From assembly GCA_937894585.1 (NCBI GenBank), contig CALBGO010000130.1:1-20701 (forward strand): a DNA stretch of 20,701 bases, given 5' to 3'. Source of the DNA: an uncultured Eubacterium sp. (GTDB lineage Bacteria > Bacillota > Clostridia > Peptostreptococcales > Anaerovoracaceae). A program made the position numbers and the translations under genes. The notes beneath the pieces were generated by a model, which made no database searches, had not been told where the DNA came from, and saw only the letters and a program-made list of their open reading frames with translations. How positions within the stretch are numbered: the stretch's first letter is position 1; every line of letters starts with the position of its first letter. Shown here piece by piece: positions 1-7,044 of the stretch.

Positions 1-187
1 ACAGCTTATTAAAGTACGCCATTTGTTGGCTGTCCTCTACTTTCTTTCACAGTAACCTCCTCATAAACAATCTTCCGATTCTGCTTTTTTCACAGTATTG
101 TTCTTCCTCTCAGCAAAATCCCACAGTGAAAAATACAAGAAATACAGCAGACCCTTTCTTCATATTAATATAGCGTATATAAATAAG
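1..187. other. Left-end stretch without a supportable gene
   Basis: No convincing coding region was found. On the minus strand there is a good ribosome binding site (GAGGAGG) about 7 bases before a GTG near position 41, but the frame stops after 13 codons, so it may be a remnant or a chance match. Another minus-strand frame from ATG 163 reads 17 mostly hydrophobic residues before a TGA, but it has no ribosome binding site. I see nothing else in this stretch. Confidence 0.4.
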
Positions 188-294
188 AAAAAAACGCTGA
201 ACCTCACCCTCCGCAAATGCGGCCCTGACGGAATGAAGTCCAACGCCCGAAACCCTGCACCCGGGGGTACAGGCAGCATCATCTTATTAAGTTC
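188..294 (-). ncRNA. Candidate free-standing small structured RNA
   Basis: A complete minus-strand transcription unit of about 107 nt can be read: a promoter at 301-329, an expected start near 294, and a terminator-like stem ending in seven U residues at 194-188. Two stems are visible. Hairpin 1 (254-273) pairs 8 bp around a CCCG loop. The 3' stem pairs 234-245 with 195-206 over 12 bp and encloses a small CCGC/GCGG hairpin at 211-222. Several pairs are G-U on the minus strand (for example 197/243, 200/240, 203/237, 258/269). The same positions would be C-A mismatches on the plus strand, which sets the orientation. No open frame of useful length lies inside it. I could not assign it to a known family; 6S, SRP, tmRNA and RNase P hallmarks are not evident. 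A raiA-type or other Clostridia small RNA remains possible. Confidence 0.6.
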
Positions 295-300
295 TTTTTT

Positions 301-329
301 ATCCTATCACAAATCAATATAGAATTCAA
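301..329 (-). promoter_or_regulatory. Sigma-A promoter of the small RNA
   Basis: On the minus strand TTGAAT (329-324) and TAGGAT (306-301) are separated by exactly 17 bp, with a TG one base before the -10 box (extended -10). The predicted start is near 294. Confidence 0.65.
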
Positions 330-441
330 GTTCACACATTGATTTTCTTCAGTAATTTTCTGTGAATTCTGTCCTTAACCCCGTATTTTAAGTACAGTTT
401 GATAATTTTTCGCCTTTTCGGTCATACTTAAAAAACAATCA

Positions 442-470
442 TTTACAAAACCCTTTTTTATTGTTAGAAT
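442..470 (+). promoter_or_regulatory. Sigma-A promoter of the antiporter gene
   Basis: TTTACA (442-447) and TAGAAT (465-470) are 17 bp apart with an extended TG at 462-463. The predicted transcript start is near 477. This rules out translation from the in-frame TTG at 461 and supports the ATG at 518. Confidence 0.7.
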
Positions 471-517
471 GTAAAAATGTGACTATTGAACAATTTATTA
501 TTAGGAGGGGTACTTTA

Positions 518-1675
518 ATGGAAAATTACAATTTTTTGCTGGCTGTAGCGATTATTATCCTGTCCACAAAATTTATGGGAGGGCTTTCAGAAAAGGTTAA
601 TATGCCGCAGGTTGTAGGCGCTCTGGTTGCAGGCGTAATCTTAGGCCCATCTGTACTTGGAATTGTGGAGAGTACAAACTTTCTCGCAGAAACAGCGGAA
701 ATCGGTGTTATCCTGCTGATGTTTATGGCAGGTCTTGATACAGATATCAACGAAATTAAGAAGAACAGCGTGTCTATGCTCTGCATCGCTTTGGCAGGTG
801 TAATTCTGCCCTTGATCGGCGGCGCGGCATGTTACTACTTCTATTTTGATGTGGATGCTTCCAATTTTAACGAAGTGCTTCAGTGCATATTTATGGGCGT
901 TATTCTGACCGCCACTTCCGTAAGTATTACGGTGGAAGCTCTGCGGGAAATGGGCAAGCTGAACGGGCCTGTCGGCAGCGCGATTTTAGGCGCGGCTGTA
1001 CTTGACGATATTATCGGCATCATCATTCTGACCGTAGTTACAAGCCTGAAAGACTCTTCTGTCAGCATCATTTCTATTCTTATCAAAATCGGACTCTATG
1101 TCATCCTGATGGGTGTTCTTGCTGTTGTATTTAAAGCAGCCCGTCCGACAGTGGACGATGTTAAAGACAGACGAAGAGTTGCCATCTATGTTATGTCACT
1201 GATGCTTTTGATTGCGTTCATCTCAGAACACTATTTCGGAATTGCTGACATTACAGGAGCTTATATGCTGGGACTTCTGCTGTCCACCTACGAAATCCGC
1301 GGATATATTGCAAAAAAAATGGCAGTGCCGAGCTATCTGTTCTTCTCACCGATTTTCTTTGCAAGTATCGGTATTAAAACAGAACTGTCCGGTATGACTG
1401 TTTCCCTGCTGATTTTTTCTGTAATTCTTCTTATCGTTGCAATTCTGACAAAAACCGTCGGTTGCGGTCTTGGCGCAAGACTTACGGGATTCAATTCCAG
1501 CGATGCGCTCCACATCGGAATCGGTATGATTTCCAGAGGTGAGGTTGCGCTGATTGTAGCACAGAAAGGTTATAATATGGGTTTGGTCAGCGGAAAGCTG
1601 TTCTCGCCTATTGTACTCGTCGTTATTGTAACTACAATTATTACTCCGGTTCTTCTGAAAAAATTTATGAAATAG
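518..1675 (+). CDS. Cation:proton antiporter, CPA2 family (Na+/H+ or K+/H+ exchanger)
   Basis: Encodes a 385-residue integral membrane protein, a usual length for the Na+/H+ exchanger domain without C-terminal KTN/TrkA regulatory domains. The whole protein is a succession of hydrophobic helices. Residues 131-140 hold the family's unwound-helix motif (TATSVSITVE). Residues 163-164 are the paired aspartates (AAVLDDIIG) that in electrogenic CPA2 antiporters such as NapA bind the cation and protons. It should exchange Na+ or K+ for H+ across the cytoplasmic membrane; the ion cannot be told from sequence. The start is ATG 518, with AGGAGGGG at 503-510, and it lies downstream of the promoter at 442-470. 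The gene is monocistronic: a hairpin terminator follows at 1770-1796. Confidence 0.93.
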   Translation: MENYNFLLAVAIIILSTKFMGGLSEKVNMPQVVGALVAGVILGPSVLGIVESTNFLAETAEIGVILLMFMAGLDTDINEIKKNSVSMLCIALAGVILPLIGGAACYYFYFDVDASNFNEVLQCIFMGVILTATSVSITVEALREMGKLNGPVGSAILGAAVLDDIIGIIILTVVTSLKDSSVSIISILIKIGLYVILMGVLAVVFKAARPTVDDVKDRRRVAIYVMSLMLLIAFISEHYFGIADITGAYMLGLLLSTYEIRGYIAKKMAVPSYLFFSPIFFASIGIKTELSGMTVSLLIFSVILLIVAILTKTVGCGLGARLTGFNSSDALHIGIGMISRGEVALIVAQKGYNMGLVSGKLFSPIVLVVIVTTIITPVLLKKFMK

Positions 1676-1769
1676 AGAACTTTTCTGCGCAGCTTATGAT
1701 GCGAAAAACGTAAATTACCGGTTATTTCAAAAAGAAATGTTAAAATTTCAAAACTTTTTTAAATGAAAA

Positions 1770-1796
1770 TCTCTCTATCAATATAGAGGGGTTTTT
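1770..1796 (+). terminator. Intrinsic terminator after the antiporter
   Basis: The stem TCTCTCTAT (1770-1778) pairs with 1783-1791 around a CAAT loop, followed by TTTTT. It lies only about 30 bp before the next start codon. It may therefore sit inside the next gene's 5' region, if the extended -10-like TGTTAAAAT at 1738-1746 is that gene's promoter. Confidence 0.7.
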
Positions 1797-1826
1797 AATT
1801 CTTAAAACAAAACGGAGGAACTCTGT

Positions 1827-2198
1827 ATGAAAAATATACCAAAAGACTATGTAGCCGTAAACCTCAGATATCTACGCCGCTGCTTCGGCTATACACAGGC
1901 GCACTTGGCACAAAAGCTGAATTTATCCCGTTCTTCTTACGGCGCTTTGGAAAGCGGCCTTCGTTCACCCCGCGCAGATCTTCTTTCCGATCTTTCTCAT
2001 GTCTATAAGATATCCATCGATACGATTTTAGAAGAAAATCGGGACACTTTTGTCAAAGAGACCTGCATTCTCAAAGATACCTGTGAAGAAGATGCAGGCG
2101 CCGCCGAACTGCTTGAAATCTGCGCCGCGCTCTCTCCTTTTGCACTCGGTCGTCTGTTTGAATCAGCTGAAATAATGCGAAGTGAAATACAAGAATGA
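1827..2198 (+). CDS. XRE-family helix-turn-helix transcriptional regulator
   Basis: A 123-residue protein. Residues about 9-65 form a Cro/CI-type helix-turn-helix: LRYLRRCFGYTQAHLAQKLN, then a recognition helix around SRSSYGALESG, then the typical 'P..DLL..LS..Y.IS.D.IL' end. The C-terminal 55 residues have no recognisable domain but contain two cysteines and an acidic patch. The ATG at 1827 follows ACGGAGGA at a normal distance. It is on the same strand as the antiporter but separated from it by a terminator, so it is probably its own unit. The target is unknown; autoregulation is usual for this family. A bidirectional terminator follows at 2245-2300. Confidence 0.88.
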   Translation: MKNIPKDYVAVNLRYLRRCFGYTQAHLAQKLNLSRSSYGALESGLRSPRADLLSDLSHVYKISIDTILEENRDTFVKETCILKDTCEEDAGAAELLEICAALSPFALGRLFESAEIMRSEIQE

Positions 2199-2244
2199 GA
2201 CTCACATAACCAAAAGCTGTTTCACATCAAATGAAAACCCCTCT

Positions 2245-2300
2245 AAAAAAAAGATGACCCGCAGCCGAATAATATCTCAACCGCAGGTCATCTCTTTTTT
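2245..2300. terminator. Bidirectional terminator between convergent genes
   Basis: GATGACC (2253-2259) pairs with GGTCATC (2286-2292). A T-rich run follows on the plus strand (2293-2300), and an A-run (2245-2252) gives a U-tract on the minus strand. It separates the XRE regulator from the convergent small membrane protein. Confidence 0.8.
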
Positions 2301-2338
2301 ACAGCATATCAGCGCATACGCGTTCAGCTCCCACTTCT

Positions 2339-2587
2339 TTACATTCTGTGCTTTTGAGCAGGCAGCGCCAATATCATAATGAGGGTGGAAATCAGCATCA
2401 CGATTCCAAGAGCAGCCAGTACCGGCACCGCGCTTAAAATCAGGTTTTCTCTTAACACTGAAAAATCCGTAATCCCCGCCTGATTTGCCCCCAATGCAAT
2501 CAGATATACAATTCCCAATACCCCGCTGATTACACTGACTGCCAATGCTCCGCACGCCAGTTTTCTGTTTTTTCTCATTCTCCTCAT
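2339..2587 (-). CDS. Small two-helix membrane protein, unknown function
   Basis: Reads 82 residues: a basic N-terminus (MRRMRKNRK), a hydrophobic helix at about 11-33, a short polar loop, a second helix at about 50-73 and a short basic tail. Two membrane helices flanked by basic residues argue that this frame is the real one rather than the overlapping 105-residue frame. The start is uncertain: ATG 2587 follows GGGAG with no spacer, and ATG 2578 sits one base after AGGAG. A consensus -10 (TATAAT) lies at 2641-2636, and a repeat of GCTTACA words lies upstream at 2673-2701. I do not recognise a family. Confidence 0.6.
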   Translation of the reverse strand: MRRMRKNRKLACGALAVSVISGVLGIVYLIALGANQAGITDFSVLRENLILSAVPVLAALGIVMLISTLIMILALPAQKHRM

Positions 2588-2635
2588 CTCCCAACTTTTC
2601 TTAAACAGCTTCGCAAGCTTTCCCTTTATGCCTCA

Positions 2636-2664
2636 ATTATATCCTATGCATTTCATCACTTCCA
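2636..2664 (-). promoter_or_regulatory. Promoter of the small membrane protein gene
   Basis: Minus-strand TATAAT at 2641-2636 is a perfect -10 box. The -35 position (2664-2659, TGGAAG) is poor, which fits a promoter needing an activator at the GCTTACA repeats just upstream. Confidence 0.5.
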
Positions 2665-2672
2665 TAGACGCC

Positions 2673-2701
2673 GCTTACACTTCGCTTACAAAAATGTAAG
2701 C
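2673..2701. promoter_or_regulatory. Three-fold GCTTACA repeat, likely operator
   Basis: GCTTACA occurs at 2673-2679 and 2684-2690 as direct repeats with an 11-bp period, and inverted (TGTAAGC) at 2695-2701. An 11-bp period of TTACA words is the layout of OmpR/PhoP-class response regulator boxes. It sits just upstream of the weak -35 of the minus-strand promoter. No response regulator gene is present in this window. Confidence 0.45.
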
Positions 2702-2745
2702 TGAAAAAAAACACGGCAAAATGCTGCTCCTTAAATCCTTATTAT

Positions 2746-2753
2746 GATATAAT
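2746..2753 (+). promoter_or_regulatory. Extended -10 promoter of the LOG-family gene
   Basis: TGATATAAT at 2745-2753 gives a consensus TATAAT (2748-2753) preceded by TG. No clear -35 box is seen. Transcription from about 2760 gives an unusually long leader of about 280 nt that contains the 53-bp repeats. Confidence 0.5.
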
Positions 2754-2852
2754 ATCAGTGTGAAAAAACCGTGACTGTTTTATAAGCAAATCAGGTAAAT
2801 ACGCTGTAAAAGAAGTGTGCATAATGCCGGCCGCAAAGCTCCCCCACAAAGT

Positions 2853-2995
2853 GAGTGTTGCCTTTTCGCCCCGCAAGCAGAGCGAGCGGCAAGGCGAAAC
2901 GGACAGCGCAGGGAGCAAAGCGACCGGAGGAACGAGCGAAGCGAGTGTTGCCTTTTCGCCCCGCAAGCAGAGCGAGCGGCAAGGCGAAACGGACA
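2853..2995. repeat. Two identical 53-bp direct repeats, 90-bp period
   Basis: Bases 2853-2905 and 2943-2995 are identical over 53 bp. Each copy contains an internal inverted repeat (TTTCGCC...GGCGAAA with an inner CCGC...GCGG), so each can form a hairpin. The 37-bp spacer has related GAGCGAAGCGAG-type words. The block is clearly richer in G and C than its flanks. Frames through it translate to arginine- and cysteine-rich sequence and are not convincing as protein. It lies in the leader of the LOG-family gene and may be a small interspersed repeat. Confidence 0.85.
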
Positions 2996-3039
2996 ACTGA
3001 AAAACCGCCATTATAAAAAATCAAAAGGAGGCTGTCTCT

Positions 3040-3636
3040 TTGGCTAAAACAATACAAAACCATTTTAATTTCTGTCTGTTCGGTGCCAGCAGTGATAATC
3101 CGGCACCGATATATTTTGAAAAAACCGCTGCGCTTGGAGCCGAAATGGCTCGCCGCCGTGCCGGACTGGTGTTCGGCGCCGGTGCAACCGGCCTGATGGG
3201 CGCAGCATGCCGTGCTGCCCATCAGAACGGCGGCAAAATCATAGGAATTGCACCGAAATTCTTCGACAAAGAAGGTGTTCTGTTTCAGAATTGTACCGAA
3301 ATGATTTTCACAGAAACGATGAGGCAAAGAAAACAGCTGATGGAGGAAAAATCCGACGCTTTCATTGTGGTGCCCGGCGGTATCGGCACTTTGGAAGAAT
3401 TCTTCGAAATCTACACTCTGCGCCAGCTTTCCCGCCATAATAAACCAATTGCTCTGTATAACATCAACGGTTACTACGACAAACTGCTCGAACTTTTGCA
3501 GCATATCACTGCCGAAGGTTTTATGGCAGAAGACTGCCTGCATCTGTTTGGGATCTTCGACGATCCCGTTCTCCTTCTTGACTACCTGGAGGAGCAAATT
3601 AGCAGCAACAGAGATTCTGACGACAGTTCTGAATAA
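3040..3636 (+). CDS. LOG-family Rossmann-fold protein (TIGR00730; nucleoside 5'-monophosphate phosphoribohydrolase)
   Basis: The 198-residue protein has the LOG (lysine decarboxylase-like) fold: a strand and loop at 10-17 (NFCLFGAS), the glycine-rich AGLVFGAGATGLMG at 41-54, the MRQRKQLM helix at 94-101 and the signature PGGIGTLEE at 112-120. The Arg and Glu of the last two motifs are the catalytic residues in characterised LOG enzymes, which release ribose 5-phosphate from N6-modified AMP or other nucleoside monophosphates. Its bacterial substrate is unknown. It starts with TTG at 3040, nine bases after AAGGAGG (3024-3030); no better start fits the N-terminal strand. The leader carries the 53-bp repeats. 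It is probably cytosolic and monocistronic; no clear plus-strand terminator follows. Confidence 0.9.
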   Translation: MAKTIQNHFNFCLFGASSDNPAPIYFEKTAALGAEMARRRAGLVFGAGATGLMGAACRAAHQNGGKIIGIAPKFFDKEGVLFQNCTEMIFTETMRQRKQLMEEKSDAFIVVPGGIGTLEEFFEIYTLRQLSRHNKPIALYNINGYYDKLLELLQHITAEGFMAEDCLHLFGIFDDPVLLLDYLEEQISSNRDSDDSSE

Positions 3637-3779
3637 AACAACCTATTATAAAAGCAAATCAAACTGCCGCAAAAGAATCATACACAGAGCGCCAAAAACA
3701 AGTTCCTGCTTTTTTCAAAATTCAGCTGTAAAAACGGAAACAATCGCAAGCCTTCCCTGCTTTTCTTCGATATAGGCTT

Positions 3780-3809
3780 AAAAAACGGAAAATATGTTTT
3801 GGCGCCGTT
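3780..3809 (-). terminator. Terminator of the MFS gene
   Basis: On the minus strand AACGG (3809-3805) pairs with CCGTT (3788-3784), with additional AAAA/TTTT pairing inside, and runs into a U-tract ending near 3780. It begins 5 bp after the MFS stop codon. Confidence 0.55.
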
Positions 3810-3813
3810 CTTT

Positions 3814-5100
3814 CTACTTCTTCTGCATAAATTCATTTTCCCAAAACTCACTCGCCTCGGATTCAATTTCTCGTACCGCATTCCGATTATAAAAGCTCAA
3901 ACTCAAAGATATCAATGCTGCCGCAAAAAACAGGCAGGGCAGATTCTCCGAAAACCTTTCAAAAAGAAAACCGTAAAGAACCTGTCCCGCCGGCATGGCG
4001 CAGGTACACAATGTCATAATCAGCGAAATCACCTTTCCTATCAGTTCCGGCGGTGTTACTGTCTGCACATACGCCATAATCTGAATCGTATAAGCCGATG
4101 AAGCCACCATCAGAATCAAACCGCACACAGCAAGTACCAAATAAGTACCGTATCCCCTGCCCCAAAACAAAGAAGCTCCCATAGGCAGCAAAGTCAGCGC
4201 CGCAAGCATAAGCTGCTTCCAGGTGCCTGAGAATTTCAGGCGCTTTCCCAACATTCCCGCTGCAATACCGCCGACGATTCCGCCAAGTCCCAGCGCTGCC
4301 TCCATATAACCGTACAGCTGCGACGAACTCACACCCGGAGGAAATTCCAAATGCTCCATTACAATTACCGGCAAACCGATTACCATCAAAGCCGCCAATA
4401 CCAAATTCACAAACCCGCAGCAAAAAGTCAGTTTTCCGATTTCCCGCCTCTGCCTGCCGATAAAAATCAGACTTTCTTTCATATCTATTTGAATTTCCTT
4501 TAGAAGTGAAAACTGCCGCTGCCGTTTTTCAAAAGGAATACGGATAAACAGTTCCATTACTGCGGAAAACACAAAACATCCCACCGCCGCATAAAACACC
4601 GGTATAATTCCCCAAACTGCGTATGCCACACCGCCCAAAGCCGGTCCCAGCATTCCCGACAAAGATGCAATCAGATTAATAATTGCATTGGCAACCGTAA
4701 TCTGCTCTCCGCTTACTAAGAACGGTATGCTCGCCTGTACCGACGGCTGATAGGCGCCGGAAATTCCGTAAAGCAGAAACATCATAATTAAAACAAGACT
4801 CACGATACCGATTTCTCCATACAGCAGGATAAACACCAGGCATAAAAAACCGGTGAAAAAGTCCAGACAGACCATAATATTCCGTTTATTGACCCGATCC
4901 GCAATAAGCCCTCCCACCGGCGACAAAAGTGCAAGGGGAAGAAATGCAAGTCCGCTGACAATCCCCAGCAGTTTAGCGGAGCCGGTCATATCCAGCAGAT
5001 GAACCGGCAAAGCAAATCGTAAAATCCCGTTTCCAAACAGCGAAATAATCTGACCGGCAGCCACCAGCAGAAAATCCTTCGAAAATCCTTTTTCTCTCAC
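3814..5100 (-). CDS. MFS transporter, probable drug/metabolite exporter
   Basis: A 428-residue protein with about twelve predicted membrane helices, the usual MFS length. The motif A loop between helices 2 and 3 is at residues 63-74 (GGLIADRVNKRN). The sequence type (N-terminal 'FLLVAAGQIISLFGNGI', MFS_3-like) resembles the macrolide/EntS-like exporter group, so an efflux role driven by proton motive force is likely; the substrate is unknown. It starts with GTG at 5100, eleven bases after AAGGAGG. A 17-bp operator at 5124-5140 matches those in front of the neighbouring TetR-type gene, so this exporter is very probably repressed by that protein. A terminator follows at 3809-3780. Confidence 0.92.
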   Translation of the reverse strand: MREKGFSKDFLLVAAGQIISLFGNGILRFALPVHLLDMTGSAKLLGIVSGLAFLPLALLSPVGGLIADRVNKRNIMVCLDFFTGFLCLVFILLYGEIGIVSLVLIMMFLLYGISGAYQPSVQASIPFLVSGEQITVANAIINLIASLSGMLGPALGGVAYAVWGIIPVFYAAVGCFVFSAVMELFIRIPFEKRQRQFSLLKEIQIDMKESLIFIGRQRREIGKLTFCCGFVNLVLAALMVIGLPVIVMEHLEFPPGVSSSQLYGYMEAALGLGGIVGGIAAGMLGKRLKFSGTWKQLMLAALTLLPMGASLFWGRGYGTYLVLAVCGLILMVASSAYTIQIMAYVQTVTPPELIGKVISLIMTLCTCAMPAGQVLYGFLFERFSENLPCLFFAAALISLSLSFYNRNAVREIESEASEFWENEFMQKK

Positions 5101-5123
5101 AGTATATAATACCTCCTTTTCAT

Positions 5124-5140
5124 ACCTACCGTCAGTATGT
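5124..5140. promoter_or_regulatory. TetR-type operator in front of the MFS gene
   Basis: ACCTACCGTCAGTATGT shares its right half (TCAGTATGT) and central T with the two operators upstream of the tetR-type gene. It lies 24 bp before the MFS start, between the TTAACA/TAGGTA-like promoter elements and the ribosome binding site. Repressor bound here would block initiation. Confidence 0.75.
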
Positions 5141-5219
5141 ATGTTGTTAAAAAAATTCTGTCCTTTCCAAACCCGGTCAGGACAGATTACCTGTCATATT
5201 TTTAAAAAATCTCTGTGTG

Positions 5220-5879
5220 TCACTTTTCTTCCTTCTCCTCGCAGACAGCGATGCTCTCTTTAAGAATTTCCAGCATATCCGAAGTAACCAAATCCAGCCC
5301 CAGCTTGCCGGTCAGTTCTTTGTAAAAAGAAACTCTGCGCATCACTGTTTCTGTATCTCCTTTGTAGACAAGGGGATTCAGCCAAAGGTTTCCAAGCAGC
5401 ATCAGAACTTCTGCCAATTCTCTCGGATAGTCAGTCACGATGCTTCCGTCGGAAATCCCCTCTTCAATCACCGGCGTCAGCAGATCCGGAGATTCTTTCT
5501 GCACAGAGGTTTCTAAAAACAGCACCAAAAACTGAGGGTTTTTCAACATATCCGGTAAAACCTCCGTCATCTGCCGGCGAGAAGTCACTTCTACCGACGC
5601 CCTGAAAATCTCCTGCAGCTTCTGTCTTCCGTTTAAATCTTTTCGCCTGCAGATTTCCGCCATAGCCTTGTCGCTGTCTGCATAAAGCAGATCTGCTACA
5701 GCATACATAATTTCCTCTTTGGACTTAAAATGATAGTAAATTGCACCTTTGCTCAGTCCGCCCAAATTGTTGATGATATCCTGAATGGAAGTTTTCTCGT
5801 AACCTTTTTCCAAAAACAGCTTTGCCGCGGTTTCGACAATAAGCCTCCTCGTTTCTTCCGGAAATTTATTTCTGGCCAT
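5220..5879 (-). CDS. TetR/AcrR-family transcriptional repressor of the MFS exporter
   Basis: A 219-residue protein with an N-terminal TetR helix-turn-helix at about residues 12-55. The recognition region is KTSIQDIINNLGGLSKGAIYYHFKSKEE, with the typical 'G.IYYHF.SKE' ending. The C-terminal 150 residues are helical and would form the ligand-binding and dimer domain. It starts at ATG 5879, nine bases after AAGGAGT. A perfect consensus promoter precedes it and carries two operator copies, so it is autoregulated. The same operator precedes the MFS gene on the same strand, 120 bp downstream. By analogy with QacR/AcrR pairs, the transported compound probably releases the repressor. Confidence 0.93.
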   Translation of the reverse strand: MARNKFPEETRRLIVETAAKLFLEKGYEKTSIQDIINNLGGLSKGAIYYHFKSKEEIMYAVADLLYADSDKAMAEICRRKDLNGRQKLQEIFRASVEVTSRRQMTEVLPDMLKNPQFLVLFLETSVQKESPDLLTPVIEEGISDGSIVTDYPRELAEVLMLLGNLWLNPLVYKGDTETVMRRVSFYKELTGKLGLDLVTSDMLEILKESIAVCEEKEEK

Positions 5880-5894
5880 CTATCAATACTCCTT

Positions 5895-5911
5895 ACATAC
5901 TGTCAGTATGT
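5895..5911. promoter_or_regulatory. TetR-type operator O1 (perfect palindrome)
   Basis: ACATACTG and CAGTATGT are perfect inverted 8-bp arms around a central T (5903). It lies just downstream of the expected transcription start of the tetR-type gene, overlapping the region before its ribosome binding site. Confidence 0.85.
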
Positions 5912-5915
5912 TTTT

Positions 5916-5944
5916 ATTATATATACCGTCAGTATGTTTGTCAA
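5916..5944 (-). promoter_or_regulatory. Perfect consensus sigma-A promoter of the tetR-type gene
   Basis: Minus-strand TTGACA (5944-5939) and TATAAT (5921-5916) are separated by exactly 17 bp. The promoter is filled by operator O2 and followed by O1, giving tight autoregulation. Confidence 0.9.
5921..5937. promoter_or_regulatory. TetR-type operator O2 in the promoter spacer
   Basis: ATATACCGTCAGTATGT matches O1 in the right half. It occupies the 17-bp spacer between the -35 and -10 boxes; its centre is 26 bp from that of O1. Confidence 0.8.
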
Positions 5945-5960
5945 GCCCGACTTCCTTTCT

Positions 5961-7022
5961 TTAGATAAAAGCAGCTTTTGCTTTAGAAAGAATTTCCTTC
6001 AGCCGCGGTTCATCGCGAATAAATGCAAATTCATCATCTTTTTCGACTCCTGCTATGAAAGCCGGCAGAAACATCTTTGAAAAATCTTCTGCGGAATCAT
6101 CTTCTATCAGATGACTGTACAACCGGGAAGCGCGAATCCCCCAAGGTCTGCTCATCTGCAGCAGCATTTCCTCAAGAATATCCAGAGTTTTCTCCTTATC
6201 TTTACTCTTCACCGCAACCTCCAGAAGAGCCGTAAACGCCGTAGCCTCCATACTGTCAAAATCCAAAGTTAAATTCCTGCACTTTTCCCCGTAAAATTCC
6301 GCTTCTTCTATGCGCCCCGCTTCTGCTGCAATCTCGGTCATCCTTATCAAAGCAGACTGGGCGTCGGAAACGGAACAAAGCAGTTTCTTCTCGGCTAAAG
6401 CCGCAGCTTTGTCTAAATCTCCGCGTTTCTGAGCAAGACAGATTTCCATGGCAGACTTATCGATTTCCGTTTCGGTAATCTGATCCAGCAGAACCTGCGC
6501 CTCATCGTATTCCTTACGCCCTATATGAAAAGATACCAGCATAGAAAGCGCCTGCTCCCTGATTGCCTGCACATCGCTTTCTGCCGCCTGCCGAAACAGT
6601 TTTTCAAGTTCAGCCTCATACCTTTTTCTTTCTTCTTCACCGACAGAAGTATCCAGTATCATCATTCCGTTCAGCATCATCGCCATAGAACAAATCAGAT
6701 TGTGACAGGAAGGATACCTGCGAATCAGTTTTATAGATTCCTCAAAGGCCCAAGAAAAGCCATACTTCTCCGCACCTTCATAGATTTCCTGCTGAAATGC
6801 CGCAATTTCTTCTCCGGTCATCTCCTCTCGAAAGGCAAATAATGTATTCAAATCGGTTTCCAAAAGTCGCGCCAAAGGCGGCAGCAATGTAATATCGGGA
6901 AAAGTCACATTGTTTTCCCATTTATTCACAGCCGGCGCCGAAACGCCCAGCCTGTCCGCCATCTGTTCCTGCGTCATTCCCAGCTCTTTACGCCGCGTCT
7001 TTATAATTCTACTGATATTCAT
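5961..7022 (-). CDS. XRE helix-turn-helix regulator with helical-repeat (TPR-like) C-terminal region
   Basis: 353 residues. Residues 4-60 are a Cro/CI helix-turn-helix (RIIKTRRKELGMTQEQMADRLG, then VSAPAVNKWENN and the 'P.I.LLP.LARLLE.DLNTLF' end). From about residue 75 the chain is almost entirely amphipathic helices with alternating A/E/L patterns, consistent with TPR-like repeats (for example KEYDEAQVLLDQI, GRIEEAEFYGEK, KDKEKTLDILEEML). This layout is common in Bacillota and can bind peptides or partners, as in the RRNPP group, but no specific subfamily is recognised. The ATG at 7022 follows AGGAGGTG. The next gene downstream is the tetR-type gene, which has its own promoter. The target is unknown. 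Confidence 0.85.
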   Translation of the reverse strand: MNISRIIKTRRKELGMTQEQMADRLGVSAPAVNKWENNVTFPDITLLPPLARLLETDLNTLFAFREEMTGEEIAAFQQEIYEGAEKYGFSWAFEESIKLIRRYPSCHNLICSMAMMLNGMMILDTSVGEEERKRYEAELEKLFRQAAESDVQAIREQALSMLVSFHIGRKEYDEAQVLLDQITETEIDKSAMEICLAQKRGDLDKAAALAEKKLLCSVSDAQSALIRMTEIAAEAGRIEEAEFYGEKCRNLTLDFDSMEATAFTALLEVAVKSKDKEKTLDILEEMLLQMSRPWGIRASRLYSHLIEDDSAEDFSKMFLPAFIAGVEKDDEFAFIRDEPRLKEILSKAKAAFI

Positions 7023-7044
7023 CGATTACACCTCCTGTATGTTC

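Noticed and set aside
98..322. 74-codon plus-strand open frame at the left end
   Set aside because: No ribosome binding site and composition unlike the neighbours; it overlaps antisense the structured small RNA and its promoter.
461..517. Upstream TTG start for the antiporter
   Set aside because: It lies before the predicted transcript start (-10 box at 465-470); the ATG at 518 has an AGGAGGGG site.
2277..2594. 105-codon minus-strand frame overlapping the small membrane protein
   Set aside because: Its Gly/Ser/Cys-rich sequence has no membrane or domain pattern, and it runs through the terminator at 2253-2300.
2853..2995. CRISPR array
   Set aside because: Only two repeat units, long (53 bp) with an internal hairpin, no cas genes, and the single spacer resembles the repeat.
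2791..3597. 268-codon minus-strand frame opposite the LOG-family gene
   Set aside because: It is antisense to a clearly conserved protein and runs through the 53-bp repeats; no ribosome binding site.
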